Made by a program: the position numbers and the translations under genes. The notes beneath the pieces are model-generated. The model worked only from the letters and a program-made list of their open reading frames with translations, was not told where the DNA came from and made no database searches. DNA of 64,000 bases from Pseudomonadota bacterium (GTDB lineage: Bacteria; Pseudomonadota; Alphaproteobacteria; Rhizobiales; Rhizobiaceae): assembly GCA_023419535.1 (NCBI GenBank), contig JAEZXX010000083.1:1-64000 (forward strand), in the 5' to 3' direction. Of this stretch, positions 38,649-48,277 are shown one piece after another. The first letter of the stretch is position 1, and each line of letters opens with the position of its first letter.

Positions 38649-40442
38649 TCAGAAGGCGTTCGCGTCCAGCGCCATCATGGAATCGGCGCCCGACGAGATG
38701 CGCGCCAGATGCGCCGCGGTCTCCGGCATCAGCCGGTCCATGAAGAACTTGGCGGTGACGAGCTTGGCCTTCAGGAACGTCTCGTCGCCGCCGCCCTCGG
38801 CGAGCTTGGCGTTCGCGGCCTTGGCCGAGAGCGCCGACATGTAGCCGAGCGCGACGAGACCGAAGAGGTGCATGTAGTCGGTGGAGGCGGCGCCCGCATT
38901 GTCGGGCTTGGCCATCGCGTTCTGCATCAGCCACATGGTGGCCTGCTGCAGGTCGTTCAGACCCTTCTTCAGACCCTTGGTGTAGGGCGCCATCGCCTCG
39001 TCGGACCGGTTCTCCTCGGCGAATTTGCCGACCTCGGCGAAGAAGGCCTGGATCGCACGGCCGCCGTTGAGCGCCAGCTTGCGGCCGACGAGGTCGAGCG
39101 CCTGGATGCCGTTGGCGCCCTCGTAGATCTGGGCGATGCGCGCGTCGCGAACGAACTGCTCCATGCCCCATTCGGCGATGTAGCCGTGGCCGCCATAGAC
39201 CTGCTGGGCCATCACGGCGTTCTCGAAGCCCTTGTCGGTCAGGACGCCCTTGATGACGGGGGTGAGGAGGCCCATCCAGTCGTCGGCCGCCTGCCGTTCC
39301 TTCTCGTCCTCCGCCACATGGCTGAGGTCGCCCTTCATCGCCGTGTGGAGGACGAGCGCGCGGCCGGCCTCGTTGATCGCGCGCATCGTCATCAGCATGC
39401 GGCGCACGTCGGGATGGACGATCAGCGGATCGGCCGGCTTGTCCTTGGCCTTCGGCCCGGAGAGCGAGCGGCCCTGGATCCGGTCCTTCGCGTAGGCGAC
39501 GGCGTTCTGGTAGGCGATCTCGGAGATGGCGAGGCCCTGGATGCCGACGCCGAGCCGGGCCTCGTTCATCATCGTGAACATGGCGCGCAGGCCTTTGTCC
39601 GCCTCGCCGATCAGATAGCCGGTCGCCTCGTCGTAGTTCATGACGCAGGTGGCGTTGCCGTGGATGCCCATCTTCTCCTCGATGGAGCCGCACTTCACGC
39701 CGTTGCGCGCGCCCGGCTCGCCGCTCTCGTCGAGGACGAATTTCGGCACGATGAAGAGCGAGATGCCCTTCACGCCCTCCGGCGCGCCCTCGATGCGGGC
39801 CAGCACCAGATGGACGATGTTGTCCGAGAGGTCGTGCTCGCCGGCCGAGATGAAGATCTTCTGGCCCGAAATGCGGTAGGAGCCGTCGCCCTGCGGCGTC
39901 GCGCGGGTGCGCAGCAGGCCGAGATCGGTGCCGCAATGGGGCTCGGTGAGGTTCATCGTGCCGGTCCACGAGCCCTCGATCATCTTCGGCAGATAGGTCC
40001 GCTTCTGCTCGGGCGAACCGTGGAGCTGGATGGCCGCGATCGCGCCGCGCGTCAGGCCCGGATACATGGCGAAGGCCATGTTCGCCGAGGACATGAACTC
40101 GTTGACCGCCGCCGACAGCGTGTGGGGCAGGCCCTGGCCGCCATATTCGGCCTCGCAGGACAGGCCACCCCAGCCGGCTTCGCGGAACTGGTCGTAGGCC
40201 GCCTTGAAGCCTGTCGGCGTCGTGACCGAACCGTCCTCGGCGCGCGTGCAGCCCTCGCGATCGCCCACCTGGTTCAACGGGTGGAAAACTTCGGCGGCGA
40301 ACTTGCCGCCCTCCTGCAGGATGGCCTCGACCACGTCGGGGGAGGCGTCCGAAAAGCCGGGAAGGTTCGAGTATCGCGCAAGGCCCAGAACGTCGTTCAG
40401 GACGAACAGGGTATCCGCCAGGGGCGCCTGATAGGTCGGCAT
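38649..40442 (-). CDS. Acyl-CoA dehydrogenase (C-terminal-extended, FadE-type)
   Basis: The 597-residue FAD enzyme introduces the first double bond of beta-oxidation. It has the ACAD domains: [34 protein letters not shown], the FAD/CoA loop [13 protein letters not shown], the catalytic glutamate Glu441 ([13 protein letters not shown]) and a C-terminal acyl-CoA dehydrogenase-like extension ([18 protein letters not shown]) typical of the 590-600-residue class. GGAGGAG precedes the ATG. An operator-like inverted repeat is 26 bases upstream of the start. It heads the unit with thiolase. Confidence 0.95.
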   Translation of the reverse strand: MPTYQAPLADTLFVLNDVLGLARYSNLPGFSDASPDVVEAILQEGGKFAAEVFHPLNQVGDREGCTRAEDGSVTTPTGFKAAYDQFREAGWGGLSCEAEYGGQGLPHTLSAAVNEFMSSANMAFAMYPGLTRGAIAAIQLHGSPEQKRTYLPKMIEGSWTGTMNLTEPHCGTDLGLLRTRATPQGDGSYRISGQKIFISAGEHDLSDNIVHLVLARIEGAPEGVKGISLFIVPKFVLDESGEPGARNGVKCGSIEEKMGIHGNATCVMNYDEATGYLIGEADKGLRAMFTMMNEARLGVGIQGLAISEIAYQNAVAYAKDRIQGRSLSGPKAKDKPADPLIVHPDVRRMLMTMRAINEAGRALVLHTAMKGDLSHVAEDEKERQAADDWMGLLTPVIKGVLTDKGFENAVMAQQVYGGHGYIAEWGMEQFVRDARIAQIYEGANGIQALDLVGRKLALNGGRAIQAFFAEVGKFAEENRSDEAMAPYTKGLKKGLNDLQQATMWLMQNAMAKPDNAGAASTDYMHLFGLVALGYMSALSAKAANAKLAEGGGDETFLKAKLVTAKFFMDRLMPETAAHLARISSGADSMMALDANAF

Positions 40443-40467
40443 GATCGCTCCTCCATCCGCAATCGAT

Positions 40468-40487
40468 TGACGTTTGCGTAAACGTCA
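40468..40487. promoter_or_regulatory. Candidate MerR operator upstream of the acyl-CoA dehydrogenase gene
   Basis: A perfect inverted repeat, TGACGTTT-GCGT-AAACGTCA, resembles the ACGT-containing palindromes reported for MerR-type regulators of branched-chain and fatty-acid catabolism. A MerR-family gene lies 520 bases further upstream on the same strand. Confidence 0.65.
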
Positions 40488-41010
40488 GCTGGGTGGATTA
40501 CCAGCGCGCGGTAGACGATGCAAGATCGGTCGATCGGACGGGGCGCAGGTCCGGCGCGCGGCGAACGGAGCGAGCCGACGTCCGCGGGAGCCCCCAACGT
40601 CGCCCCGGAGATCCCCGAGGACGTGCCGCGAGCTCCCTGTCAGCCCTTTTCGGAGCCGTTCGCCGTAGGCGCCGGCGATGAGGGAGTCGCGCATCGCGCA
40701 AAGACGGTCGAGCGGATCGCAGCCTCGTGTCCCCTCCTTGCGGTGGTGATGAACCACGGCGAGCACGCGAAGGACCGGTGGAGCAGCGAAGGCGCGAAGG
40801 TCCGCGCCCCGGAGCAGGGCGGCTTCGGCTTCGTCCCGGATTTCCAGCCGCACGGTCGGACCGAGATGCCGCAGCAGCGCGCAGCCCAACGAGCGTGCCG
40901 GAGAGCGGGGCGCGGCGGGAGCGGTCTGTTCGTGCAGGCGGCCGAGCTGCCGCGCGGCAGGATGCGCTCTGAGATCCGGCCGAACGCGGGCGCGCGGCCG
41001 GACGGCGCCT
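40488..41010. other. Gene-poor stretch between the acyl-CoA dehydrogenase and MerR genes
   Basis: Open frames occur on both strands but none shows a recognisable domain or ribosome binding site. A minus-strand frame near 40485-40889 gives LRHLGPTVRLEIRDEAEA, which might be a decayed or unknown short gene. I make no call. Confidence 0.4.
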
Positions 41011-41481
41011 TCAATCCTTGAGGAGGCTCAGGCGCCGCTTCACGACGTTGAGGGAGACATCCATCGCATGCAGAGCCTGCTCGATCTCCTCCTGCTGGCT
41101 GAGGAGGATCTTGCGCTGTTCGGTCATGCGCTCGAGCGCGACCTCCATCTGGCGCTTCTCGCCGCCCGGCTGGTCGTAGACGTCGATGATCTGCTTGGCC
41201 TCGGTCAGCGAGAAGCCGAGCATCTTGGCGAGCTGGATCAGGCGCAGGCGGGCCCGGTCGCGCCGGGTGTAGAGGCGGGTCGTGCCACGGCGCTCCGGCG
41301 TCAGAAGGCCGCGATCCTCGTAGAAGCGCAAGGTGCGCAGGGTGACGCCGAACTCGCGGGCGAGATCGCTGATGCGGAAGGTGGACTGGCCGTTCGCGCC
41401 GGTGTCGATTCCGAGCAAACGATCGATCTCGTTCACGACGGTGTCCGGGGCCGGGTCGCGGATTTCGAGCGACGGTTTCAT
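41011..41481 (-). CDS. MerR-family regulator of the fatty-acid locus
   Basis: The 156-residue regulator begins MKPSLEIRDPAPDTVVNEID and has a MerR HTH with the FRISDLAREFGVTLRTLRFY pattern (residues about 34-53), YEDRGLLTPERR and a C-terminal coiled-coil dimerisation helix. It lacks the metal-binding cysteines of metal-sensing MerR proteins. Orthologues in rhizobia accompany acyl-CoA dehydrogenase and thiolase genes, so control of beta-oxidation, possibly as a LiuR-like acyl-CoA-responsive regulator, is inferred. ATG 41481 is chosen over 41508. A palindrome (GATACTAGTATC) lies in the upstream region. Confidence 0.88.
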   Translation of the reverse strand: MKPSLEIRDPAPDTVVNEIDRLLGIDTGANGQSTFRISDLAREFGVTLRTLRFYEDRGLLTPERRGTTRLYTRRDRARLRLIQLAKMLGFSLTEAKQIIDVYDQPGGEKRQMEVALERMTEQRKILLSQQEEIEQALHAMDVSLNVVKRRLSLLKD

Positions 41482-41548
41482 TTGTACGGCTGTATCCACT
41501 CTTCGCACGGTCTGTAGGCCTGACGGGGAACCGAATCCCGAAGCGTCC

Positions 41549-41587
41549 GCGCTCGTAACTTGATACTAGTATCTCGATCTTGAGCGC
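41549..41587. promoter_or_regulatory. Nested palindrome upstream of the MerR and coiled-coil protein genes
   Basis: A perfect 12-bp palindrome, GATACTAGTATC (41562-41573), is enclosed by GCGCTC (41549-41554) and GAGCGC (41582-41587). It lies 68 bases from the MerR start and about 150 from the next gene on the other strand, so it could be an autoregulatory site or a bidirectional operator. Confidence 0.4.
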
Positions 41588-41736
41588 ACAGCACAAGTTC
41601 GAGACCGGCTCAAAATCCAGCCTCGGTCCCGCTTCTGTCTCTAAACGGTGAACAACCGTGTTCGAGTTCAGGACATCACAAACCTCGACATCGGCCGGCC
41701 TGTCGTCTGGCAGGCTGCATCATCGGCGAGGGGCAC

Positions 41737-44700
41737 ATGGTCGCATCCGACAAGCAGGCTGGCAGAGCGGTCGCGACCGAGGCGGGGGGAGCGCCGGACG
41801 CGGCGATCAGCACGCTGACCCGGACGCTGGAAGACCTGGAGGCGCGGCTCGGGCGGCTCTCGAGGGCCAAGCGCGAAGTCGGCACCGATCCCTCGCCCGA
41901 GCGTGCGGCTCGCCCCGATGCGAATTCCGCCACCCGGCCTCAGTCCGCACGACGCCGGACCGAATCGCATCTCTCGAAATCCTCCGATCTCGCCATGGGA
42001 GCCTCGGGCACCGGCGAGGCCGCGGCCCGCCGGGCGGCGCCCGAGCGGCGCATGCAGACCCTCGCGGGCGAAATGGAGGCCCTGCGCCTGCAGGGCTCGA
42101 CCCTCGATGCCGTGTCCGGGATCGCTGGCGACATCCAGTCGCTCAAGGCGGAGATCGCGCAGGCGATCGCGTCCACGAGCAGGACGGGATTTGAGGACAT
42201 CCGAGCCTCGATCGAGGATCTCGGCGAAAGGATCGGCACCGCCGATCAGGGCGGCGTCGTCGCCGACCAGCTGTCGGCGCTCATGCGGCGCCTCAGCGAG
42301 ATGCAGGCCGGCGGAAGCGACATGGCCGCGCTCGCCGAACTGCGCGAAGACCTGTCCCGCGTCTCCGTCCTGGCGGCGGAGGCCGCGCGTGAGGAGACCG
42401 TGGCGTCCGCGGCGCGGCGCTGGGAGGATTTCGAGGCGCGGCTGGAAGCCCATGTCGCGCTGGACGGCGCGGCGCGGCGCGACCTCCAGAGCGAGCTGGA
42501 GCGCCTGCGTCAGGTCGTCCGCTCCCTCGCGACCGAAGACCAGGTCCGCGCCGTCGAGAAGCGCTGGGACGAGTTCGAGGCGCGGCATTTCGAAGTCCTA
42601 CGCACGCAGGAGGACGGCGCGCTCGCCCATGCCCTTCGCGGCGAGCTCGACCGTCTGGGCGCGCGGATCGAAGCTCTGGCGGAGGTCCAGGCCACGGCAC
42701 GGGACGGGGATGCGGAGGAGCGCGAGCTTCGCGACGCCGCCGACGCCCGGATCGCGGACATCCTCAGCCGTCTGACGGTGCGCTTCGAGGAGCTCGAGGA
42801 CGCGTTCCTCGACCTGCCGTCGATCCTCGGCGTGAGCCGGCTGGAGGAGCGCCTGCAGTCGCTCTCCGACAGCGTCTCGCGAATGCTGGACGAGAGCCGC
42901 GGGCCCGAGCTGGATCACTTCCTCATTCTGGAGGAGCGCCTCGACGAGATCTCCGAGGCGATCGTCGCCGCCGCGCTCCACCCGCAGCCGACGATCGACA
43001 TGGGGCCGGTGGAGCGGATCGAGGCACGCGTGGCCGATCTGGCCGCGAGGATGGATCGCATGGCGGCCTCGGGCGACGCCGCGGTCCTGTCGGAGCGCAT
43101 CGCCGAACTGTCCGCCCGCATCGAGGCTCTGGCCGCCCAAGAGGACGGCGCGGCGGTCGAGGAGCGGTTGGAGCACTTCTCGACGCGCATCGAAACGGCG
43201 CTCGCCCGGATCGAGGCGCCCCAGGCCGCCGCGGCGGAGTTCGAGGAGCGCCTGACGGCGCTGGCCGAGCGGCTGGAGGCGGTCGCGACGGCGCGTGTCG
43301 ACGACGACCTGCTTCGCTCCCTCCAGTCCCAGATCGAGGGCATCGGCACGCAGCTGTCCCGGCGCGGACCGGCCGATGCCGCATCCGTCGATGCCGATCT
43401 CGCGGAGCGCCTGACGGCGATCGAGCGGCGGATCGAGGAGAACCGCACCGAAGTCATGGCCGCCGCGCGTGCCGCGGCCGACGAGGCCGTCCGCCTGATG
43501 CGCGCGGAGGGCCCGAGCCGCGAGAGCGAGTACGTCGCCGACCTTTCCGAGGATCTGCGCAGCCTGGAAGCGCTCTGTCGCGAGACCGACGATCGCTCCA
43601 TCCGCGTCTTCGAGGCGGTTCACGCGACGCTGGTGAAGATCGCCGAACGCCTGACGACCATCGAAGGCGAGATCCGCGAGGGGGGCGACATCGCCCGTCC
43701 GGTCGCCGCCAACGCCGCCACTCCCCCGCCCGTTCGCCTGCCGGAGCTGGAGGCCGTGGTCGCCGGAGAGGGGGCCGCCGAGCGGGAAGAGAAGCCGCGT
43801 CGCGGCCTGCGCGCGGCGATCGCACGTCATCTCGGGCGGGCCCCGCGGGCCGAAGCGCCCTCGGCCGAGCCCGCGCCGGAGCCGGTGGCTCCGGTCATCG
43901 CGCAGCCCCAGCCCGTGCGCGCGGCCATCGCCGACGCGCCGCCGCTCGACGCCGAGGACAGCATCCTGTCGCGCGAGGCGAACCGCCCGCTGGAGCCCGG
44001 TTCCGGCGCACCCGACATCGCCTCGCTCATCGACCGCGTCCGCGCCCAGCACCAGCGCGCCGGCGCGGCCGGCGACACGGGCGCCAAGGCCGACTTCATC
44101 GCCGCGGCGCGCAAGGCGGCGCTGGCCGCCGCGGCCGAAGCGGAAAGCCTGCGCCAGGACGTCGCCGAGAGCGGCGCCGGCCGCGAGGTCGACGGCGGAC
44201 GGCGCGGACGTCACCGCAAGCCCGTCCTGATGGCCGTCGGAGCGGTTCTGCTCGCCTTGACCGCCATTCCGCTCGGGCGCGCGGTCATCGATCAGCTTCC
44301 CTCCGAGCCGTCGGGCGAAACGGCGCGCGTCGCTTCGGCTCCGTCGCAGGCCCTGCCGTCCGCGACGCTCGAGCCGGCGGCGCCGGGTGGCGCAGGCGGA
44401 GCCGAGACCGTGGGCGCGGAGGCGCGCCGCGCCGCCTCCGCGATCGAACTGCCGTCGCGCGCCGCGCTTCCGACCCCGACGGCGGTCGATCCCGGCTCGA
44501 TCGGCGCCGGGGAGCCGAGCATCGCGGCGCTCGCCGCCGAGCGGGCGTCCGGCGGTGTGGACCGCTCGATCGAGACCGCGAGCCTGACCTCGCCTGTCGC
44601 GACGCCGCCCCGTGCGGAGCGCGCGACACCGGAGCAGGCCGGCACGCCTGCGCCGGTTGGAACGGTCGCGCAGGCGCGACCGGCGCCCGCCGATGCGGAT

Positions 44701-45606
44701 CTGATCGGCGAGGTGGTCGCCCGTCTGCCCGAATCCGCCCGCGGCGACCTGCCGCCGGTTCCGGCGGCCATCGGTCCGACCGCGCTCGTCGCGGCATCGG
44801 ACGCCGGCGACCCGCGCGCCATCTTCGAGATCGGCCTGCGGCTGATGGAAGGGCGTGGCGGCGAAGCGAAGGCGGACGAGGCGCTGGTCTGGTTCGCGCA
44901 GGCCGGCCGGCTCGGCTACGCGCCCGCCCAGTACAGCCTCGGGACGCTCTTCGAGAAGGGCAACGGGGTCGAGCGCGACACCGTCGCGGCGCGCGACTGG
45001 TACACGCTCGCCGCCGACCAGGGGAACGTGCGCGCGATGCACAATCTCGCGGTCCTCTACGCGACCGGCATCGAAGGCCTTTCGGAGCCCGAGACGGCCG
45101 CCGTCTGGTTCACCCGCGCGGCCGAGCACGGCATGCGCGATTCCCAGTACAATCTCGGCATCCTCCACGCCCGCGGCGCGGGCGTTCCGCAGGATTTCGG
45201 CCAGTCCTACAAATGGTTCTCGATCGTCGGCCAGACCGGCGACAGCGACGCCGTCGAGAAGCGCGACGAGGTCGCCAAGATGCTCGGCGCCGACGAGATC
45301 GCGGCCCTGGACGCCGAGGTCGCCGCCTGGGCGCCGAAGGACCGGATCGAGGCCGTGAACTCGGTCGACATCCCGGACGCCTGGTCGGAGGCCGACGAGC
45401 AGACGGCCGCCGTCGACATGACGCGCGCCGTGCGCAACGTGCAGGCGATCCTCCTGAAGCTCGGTTTCGATCCCGGCACGCCCGACGGCGTGATCGGCGA
45501 GCGGACCACGCAGGCCGTCCGTGCCTTCCAGGAGGAGAACGGGCTGTCGGTGACGGGCGTGGTGGACGAAGGCCTGATCCGCGAGCTTCTCAAGCGGAAC
45601 GTCTGA
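41737..45606 (+). CDS. Large coiled-coil membrane protein with Sel1 repeats and peptidoglycan-binding domain (PodJ-like)
   Basis: This 1289-residue protein has long cytoplasmic coiled coils (about 20-680), an acidic/Ala-rich linker, one membrane helix (VLMAVGAVLLALTAIPLG, near 828-846) and a low-complexity periplasmic stretch. Four or so Sel1 repeats follow from about 1020 (DPRAIFEIGLRLMEGRG, PAQYSLGTLFEKGNGV, QYNLGILHARGAGV), and a C-terminal peptidoglycan-binding domain (1228-1289, GTPDGVIGERTTQAVRAFQ) ends it. This matches the PodJ polarity factor architecture of alphaproteobacteria. GAGGGG precedes the ATG. A polar-organising role is inferred. Confidence 0.82.
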   Translation: MVASDKQAGRAVATEAGGAPDAAISTLTRTLEDLEARLGRLSRAKREVGTDPSPERAARPDANSATRPQSARRRTESHLSKSSDLAMGASGTGEAAARRAAPERRMQTLAGEMEALRLQGSTLDAVSGIAGDIQSLKAEIAQAIASTSRTGFEDIRASIEDLGERIGTADQGGVVADQLSALMRRLSEMQAGGSDMAALAELREDLSRVSVLAAEAAREETVASAARRWEDFEARLEAHVALDGAARRDLQSELERLRQVVRSLATEDQVRAVEKRWDEFEARHFEVLRTQEDGALAHALRGELDRLGARIEALAEVQATARDGDAEERELRDAADARIADILSRLTVRFEELEDAFLDLPSILGVSRLEERLQSLSDSVSRMLDESRGPELDHFLILEERLDEISEAIVAAALHPQPTIDMGPVERIEARVADLAARMDRMAASGDAAVLSERIAELSARIEALAAQEDGAAVEERLEHFSTRIETALARIEAPQAAAAEFEERLTALAERLEAVATARVDDDLLRSLQSQIEGIGTQLSRRGPADAASVDADLAERLTAIERRIEENRTEVMAAARAAADEAVRLMRAEGPSRESEYVADLSEDLRSLEALCRETDDRSIRVFEAVHATLVKIAERLTTIEGEIREGGDIARPVAANAATPPPVRLPELEAVVAGEGAAEREEKPRRGLRAAIARHLGRAPRAEAPSAEPAPEPVAPVIAQPQPVRAAIADAPPLDAEDSILSREANRPLEPGSGAPDIASLIDRVRAQHQRAGAAGDTGAKADFIAAARKAALAAAAEAESLRQDVAESGAGREVDGGRRGRHRKPVLMAVGAVLLALTAIPLGRAVIDQLPSEPSGETARVASAPSQALPSATLEPAAPGGAGGAETVGAEARRAASAIELPSRAALPTPTAVDPGSIGAGEPSIAALAAERASGGVDRSIETASLTSPVATPPRAERATPEQAGTPAPVGTVAQARPAPADADLIGEVVARLPESARGDLPPVPAAIGPTALVAASDAGDPRAIFEIGLRLMEGRGGEAKADEALVWFAQAGRLGYAPAQYSLGTLFEKGNGVERDTVAARDWYTLAADQGNVRAMHNLAVLYATGIEGLSEPETAAVWFTRAAEHGMRDSQYNLGILHARGAGVPQDFGQSYKWFSIVGQTGDSDAVEKRDEVAKMLGADEIAALDAEVAAWAPKDRIEAVNSVDIPDAWSEADEQTAAVDMTRAVRNVQAILLKLGFDPGTPDGVIGERTTQAVRAFQEENGLSVTGVVDEGLIRELLKRNV

Positions 45607-45666
45607 CCGGGGCGGCTCGGCCTCGCGCATCCGTCGCGCGCGCCGATCTCCATCCGACGCACCGCG

Positions 45667-45699
45667 CGGGAAAGCACCGGAGACGGCGCTTTCCCGTTT
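45667..45699 (+). terminator. Terminator of the PodJ-like gene
   Basis: The stem CGGGAAAGC (45667-45675) pairs with GCTTTCCCG (45688-45696) around a 12-base loop, followed by TTT. Confidence 0.7.
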
Positions 45700-45779
45700 G
45701 ACTTGGCGAAGGGGTTCGGGCCAAGAGGGAAAGGCCTCTCCACCGCCGTCTCGCGCCTCGACCAGCGGAACCGAGCCCC

Positions 45780-46712
45780 TTGTTCCTTTACCTGCCCATC
45801 GCCGAAATGTCGGTGAACGTCTTCGTTCTGATCGGCATGGGCGCGGCGGTCGGGTTCCTCTCGGGCCTCTTCGGGGTGGGCGGCGGCTTCCTCATCACGC
45901 CGCTCCTCATCTTCTACAACATCCCGCCCGCCATCGCGGTGGCGACCGGAGCGAACCAGGTCATCGCCTCCTCCTTCTCGGGGGCGCTCGCGCATTTCAA
46001 GCGCGGCACGGTGGACATGAAGCTCGCCCTCGTCCTGCTCGCGGGCGGCGTGTTCGGTTCGGCCATCGGCGTCTGGCTGTTCACGATCCTGCGCCGCTTC
46101 GGCCAGCTCGATCTGGCGGTCTCGCTTCTCTACGTGTTCATGCTGGGCATCGTCGGCGGCCTGATGCTGGTGGAGAGCGTCCGGGCGATGCGTCGCGTTC
46201 GCGCCGGGGGCTCGGGCGAGCCGCGGCGGCCGGGGCATCACAACTGGATCCACCGCCTGCCGGTGAAGGTGCGGTTCCAGCGCTCCAAGCTCTACGTCTC
46301 GGCCATCCCGGTCCTCGGGCTCGGCTTCTTCATCGGCCTGCTCGCTTCGCTGATGGGAGTGGGCGGCGGCTTCATCATGGTCCCGGCGATGATCTACCTC
46401 CTGCGCGTGCCGACGCAGGTCGTCGTCGGCACCTCGCTGGTGCAGATCATGTTCACCGCGGCGGCGACGACGATCCTGCAGTCGGCGACGAACGAGACGG
46501 TGGACGTGCTTCTCGCGCTGCTCCTGATGGTCGGCGGCGTCCTCGGGGCGCAGCTGGGCGCCGAAGCGGGGCGCAAGCTGCGGGGCGACCAGCTGCGCCT
46601 GCTCCTCTCGCTCCTCGTCATCTCCGTCGCCGGCCGCCTGTTCTTCGAGCTGGTCGTCACGCCCGACGAGCTCTTCTCCATCACCGTGGCAGGGTCGGGA
46701 GAAGAGCTGTGA
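45780..46712 (+). CDS. TSUP-family permease (TauE/SafE, sulfite-exporter-like)
   Basis: The 310-residue permease has about eight membrane helices and the internal duplication typical of TauE/SafE: GFLSGLFGVGGGFLITPLL near the start and GFFIGLLASLMGVGGGFIMV in the second half. Substrates of the family include sulfite, sulfoacetate and other organic anions; the exact one is unknown. No ATG precedes MFLYLPIAEMSVNVF; TTG at 45780 gives the rhizobial family start. The stop overlaps the start of the TIGR02186 gene (GTGA), so the two are translationally coupled. Confidence 0.9.
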   Translation: MFLYLPIAEMSVNVFVLIGMGAAVGFLSGLFGVGGGFLITPLLIFYNIPPAIAVATGANQVIASSFSGALAHFKRGTVDMKLALVLLAGGVFGSAIGVWLFTILRRFGQLDLAVSLLYVFMLGIVGGLMLVESVRAMRRVRAGGSGEPRRPGHHNWIHRLPVKVRFQRSKLYVSAIPVLGLGFFIGLLASLMGVGGGFIMVPAMIYLLRVPTQVVVGTSLVQIMFTAAATTILQSATNETVDVLLALLLMVGGVLGAQLGAEAGRKLRGDQLRLLLSLLVISVAGRLFFELVVTPDELFSITVAGSGEEL

Positions 46713-47488
46713 GCGCGTGGGCGGCGAACCTGCGGGGCATGCTCCTGGCGTTGCTCACCGCGTTCGCCGCGGCGCCGGTCGCGGCCCAGACCGAGACGTT
46801 CGAGATCGGCCTTTCGACGGATTCGCTCGCGGTGGGGACGAATTTCGCCGGCGCCCAGCTGGTGGTCTTCGGCGTCCTGGAGAACGCCGATCAGCGCACG
46901 CTGCGCCAGGGCCGCTACGACATCGTCGTCGTTCTCGAAGGACCGCTGCATCCGGTCGTGATCCGCGAGCGCGAGCGCTTCCTCGGCCTGTGGATCAACC
47001 GGGGCGCGGAGCGCTTCGATGCGATCCCGGAATCCTACTCCCTGTCCGCGACGCGCCCCTTGCGCGACATCGCCACGCGCGAGCGCATGCAGCAGCTCTC
47101 TCTCGGCGCGGGCAATCTGCCGTTCTCGCGCCAGGACGGCGACGCCGAGCGCGAGGCTTATGGCGCGGCGCTCCTTCGGCTGCGGCAGGAGAGCGGGCTG
47201 TACGCGGAATCGATCGGCTCGATCCAGTTCGTCTCCGGCACGCTGTTCCGCGCCTCGGTCGTCCTGCCGCCCGACATTCCCGTCGGCCGGCACACGGTGC
47301 GCGCCTTCCTCTTCCGGGAGGGCACGTTCATCCACGGCCGGACGGAGACGCTCTGGGTCCGCAAGACGGGCTTTGAGAACCGCATCTCAATCTACGCCGC
47401 CAACAACGGCCTCGCCTACGGCATCGTGGCGGTGCTGCTCGCCTTCGCCGTCGGTTGGCTCGGGCGTCTGCTCTTCAAGCGCGACTGA
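46709..47488 (+). CDS. TIGR02186-family membrane protein, partner of the TSUP permease
   Basis: The 259-residue protein has a signal peptide (MLLALLTAFAAAPVAAQTE), a soluble periplasmic domain (ETFEIGLSTDSLAVGTNFAG onwards) and a C-terminal membrane helix (GIVAVLLAFAVGWLGRLLF). It fits the TIGR02186 family, almost always encoded just after a TauE/SafE permease, and presumably acts with it. The function is not established. The start is GTG at 46709, overlapping the permease stop, with GGGAGAAGAG upstream. It converges with the PdeM gene with only four bases between the stops. Confidence 0.9.
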   Translation: MSAWAANLRGMLLALLTAFAAAPVAAQTETFEIGLSTDSLAVGTNFAGAQLVVFGVLENADQRTLRQGRYDIVVVLEGPLHPVVIRERERFLGLWINRGAERFDAIPESYSLSATRPLRDIATRERMQQLSLGAGNLPFSRQDGDAEREAYGAALLRLRQESGLYAESIGSIQFVSGTLFRASVVLPPDIPVGRHTVRAFLFREGTFIHGRTETLWVRKTGFENRISIYAANNGLAYGIVAVLLAFAVGWLGRLLFKRD

Positions 47489-47492
47489 GGTT

Positions 47493-48209
47493 TCAGCGGC
47501 AGAGCGATGCGAAGCCGATCGGGTAGACGCCGGTCAGGCCGATGACGTAGGCACGGGCGCTGGCCGCCGAGAACAGCCCGGCGAAGGCGCGGTCGAGCAC
47601 ATTCAGGCCGCCGGTCGTCACGCCGAAGGACGGCATCACCATCCGCGTCCCGTCGCTCGCAAAGCAGGCTCCGCGCACCGAGCGGCCGTTGCCGACGACC
47701 TTCGCCATCGGGTGGAGATGACCCGCCACCTCGCCGGGACGCGGGCGTGGGCTCGGCTCGTGACGGAGGATCAGGGGGCCGGCCGCGATCTCCTCGCAGG
47801 TCTCGCCCCCGACGAAGGCGGGCGGCTCCGGATCGTGGTTGCCCGAGATCCAGATCCATTCTCGCCCGGCCATCAGGGCGGTGAGCGTCTCGCGGTTCGC
47901 CGCCGGTATGAAGGCCGCGCCATGCCGGTCGTGGAACGAGTCGCCGAGGCAGATCACCCGTGCCGGCTGGTATCGCTCGATCGCCTGGGCGAGAAGGGCC
48001 AGCGTCGCGGCCGTGTCGTAGGGTGGCAGCATCATGCCGCGGCGCGCGAAGGCTGCGCCCTTTTCCAGATGCAGGTCGGAGACCACGAGCAGGCGTTCGG
48101 CCGGCACGACGAGAACGCCCGACGGATCGCAGACGACCGGTGCCCCGTTCAGCGTCGTCTCCACGCCCTCGCACCGTGTCTGGACGATCCTGCGCCGTAT
48201 CGAATTCAT
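47493..48209 (-). CDS. pdeM: PdeM-like ligase-associated metallophosphoesterase
   Basis: This 238-residue calcineurin-like phosphoesterase has the metal-binding motifs LLVVSDLHLEKG, CLGDSFHD, WISGNHDP and EVAGHLHP. These are the signatures of PdeM, the endonuclease in the ligase-associated DNA-repair set (exonuclease, ATP-dependent ligase, DEXH helicase, PdeM). The helicase gene is 1.1 kb away and the exonuclease 5.4 kb away, but no ligase is in the window. The ATG at 48209 is the only plausible start. It is convergent with the TIGR02186 gene. Confidence 0.92.
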   Translation of the reverse strand: MNSIRRRIVQTRCEGVETTLNGAPVVCDPSGVLVVPAERLLVVSDLHLEKGAAFARRGMMLPPYDTAATLALLAQAIERYQPARVICLGDSFHDRHGAAFIPAANRETLTALMAGREWIWISGNHDPEPPAFVGGETCEEIAAGPLILRHEPSPRPRPGEVAGHLHPMAKVVGNGRSVRGACFASDGTRMVMPSFGVTTGGLNVLDRAFAGLFSAASARAYVIGLTGVYPIGFASLCR

Positions 48210-48277
48210 GCCTGCCGAATCGGTCCTGTTCCCGTTTCGTCCGCTTATGCCAGAGCGATCGCGGCGGATGAAGGGCG

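Noticed and set aside
40485..41021. Overlapping frames of 134-167 codons between the acyl-CoA dehydrogenase and MerR genes
   Set aside because: No domain, no ribosome binding site and composition typical of random GC-rich DNA; retained only as a gap to check.
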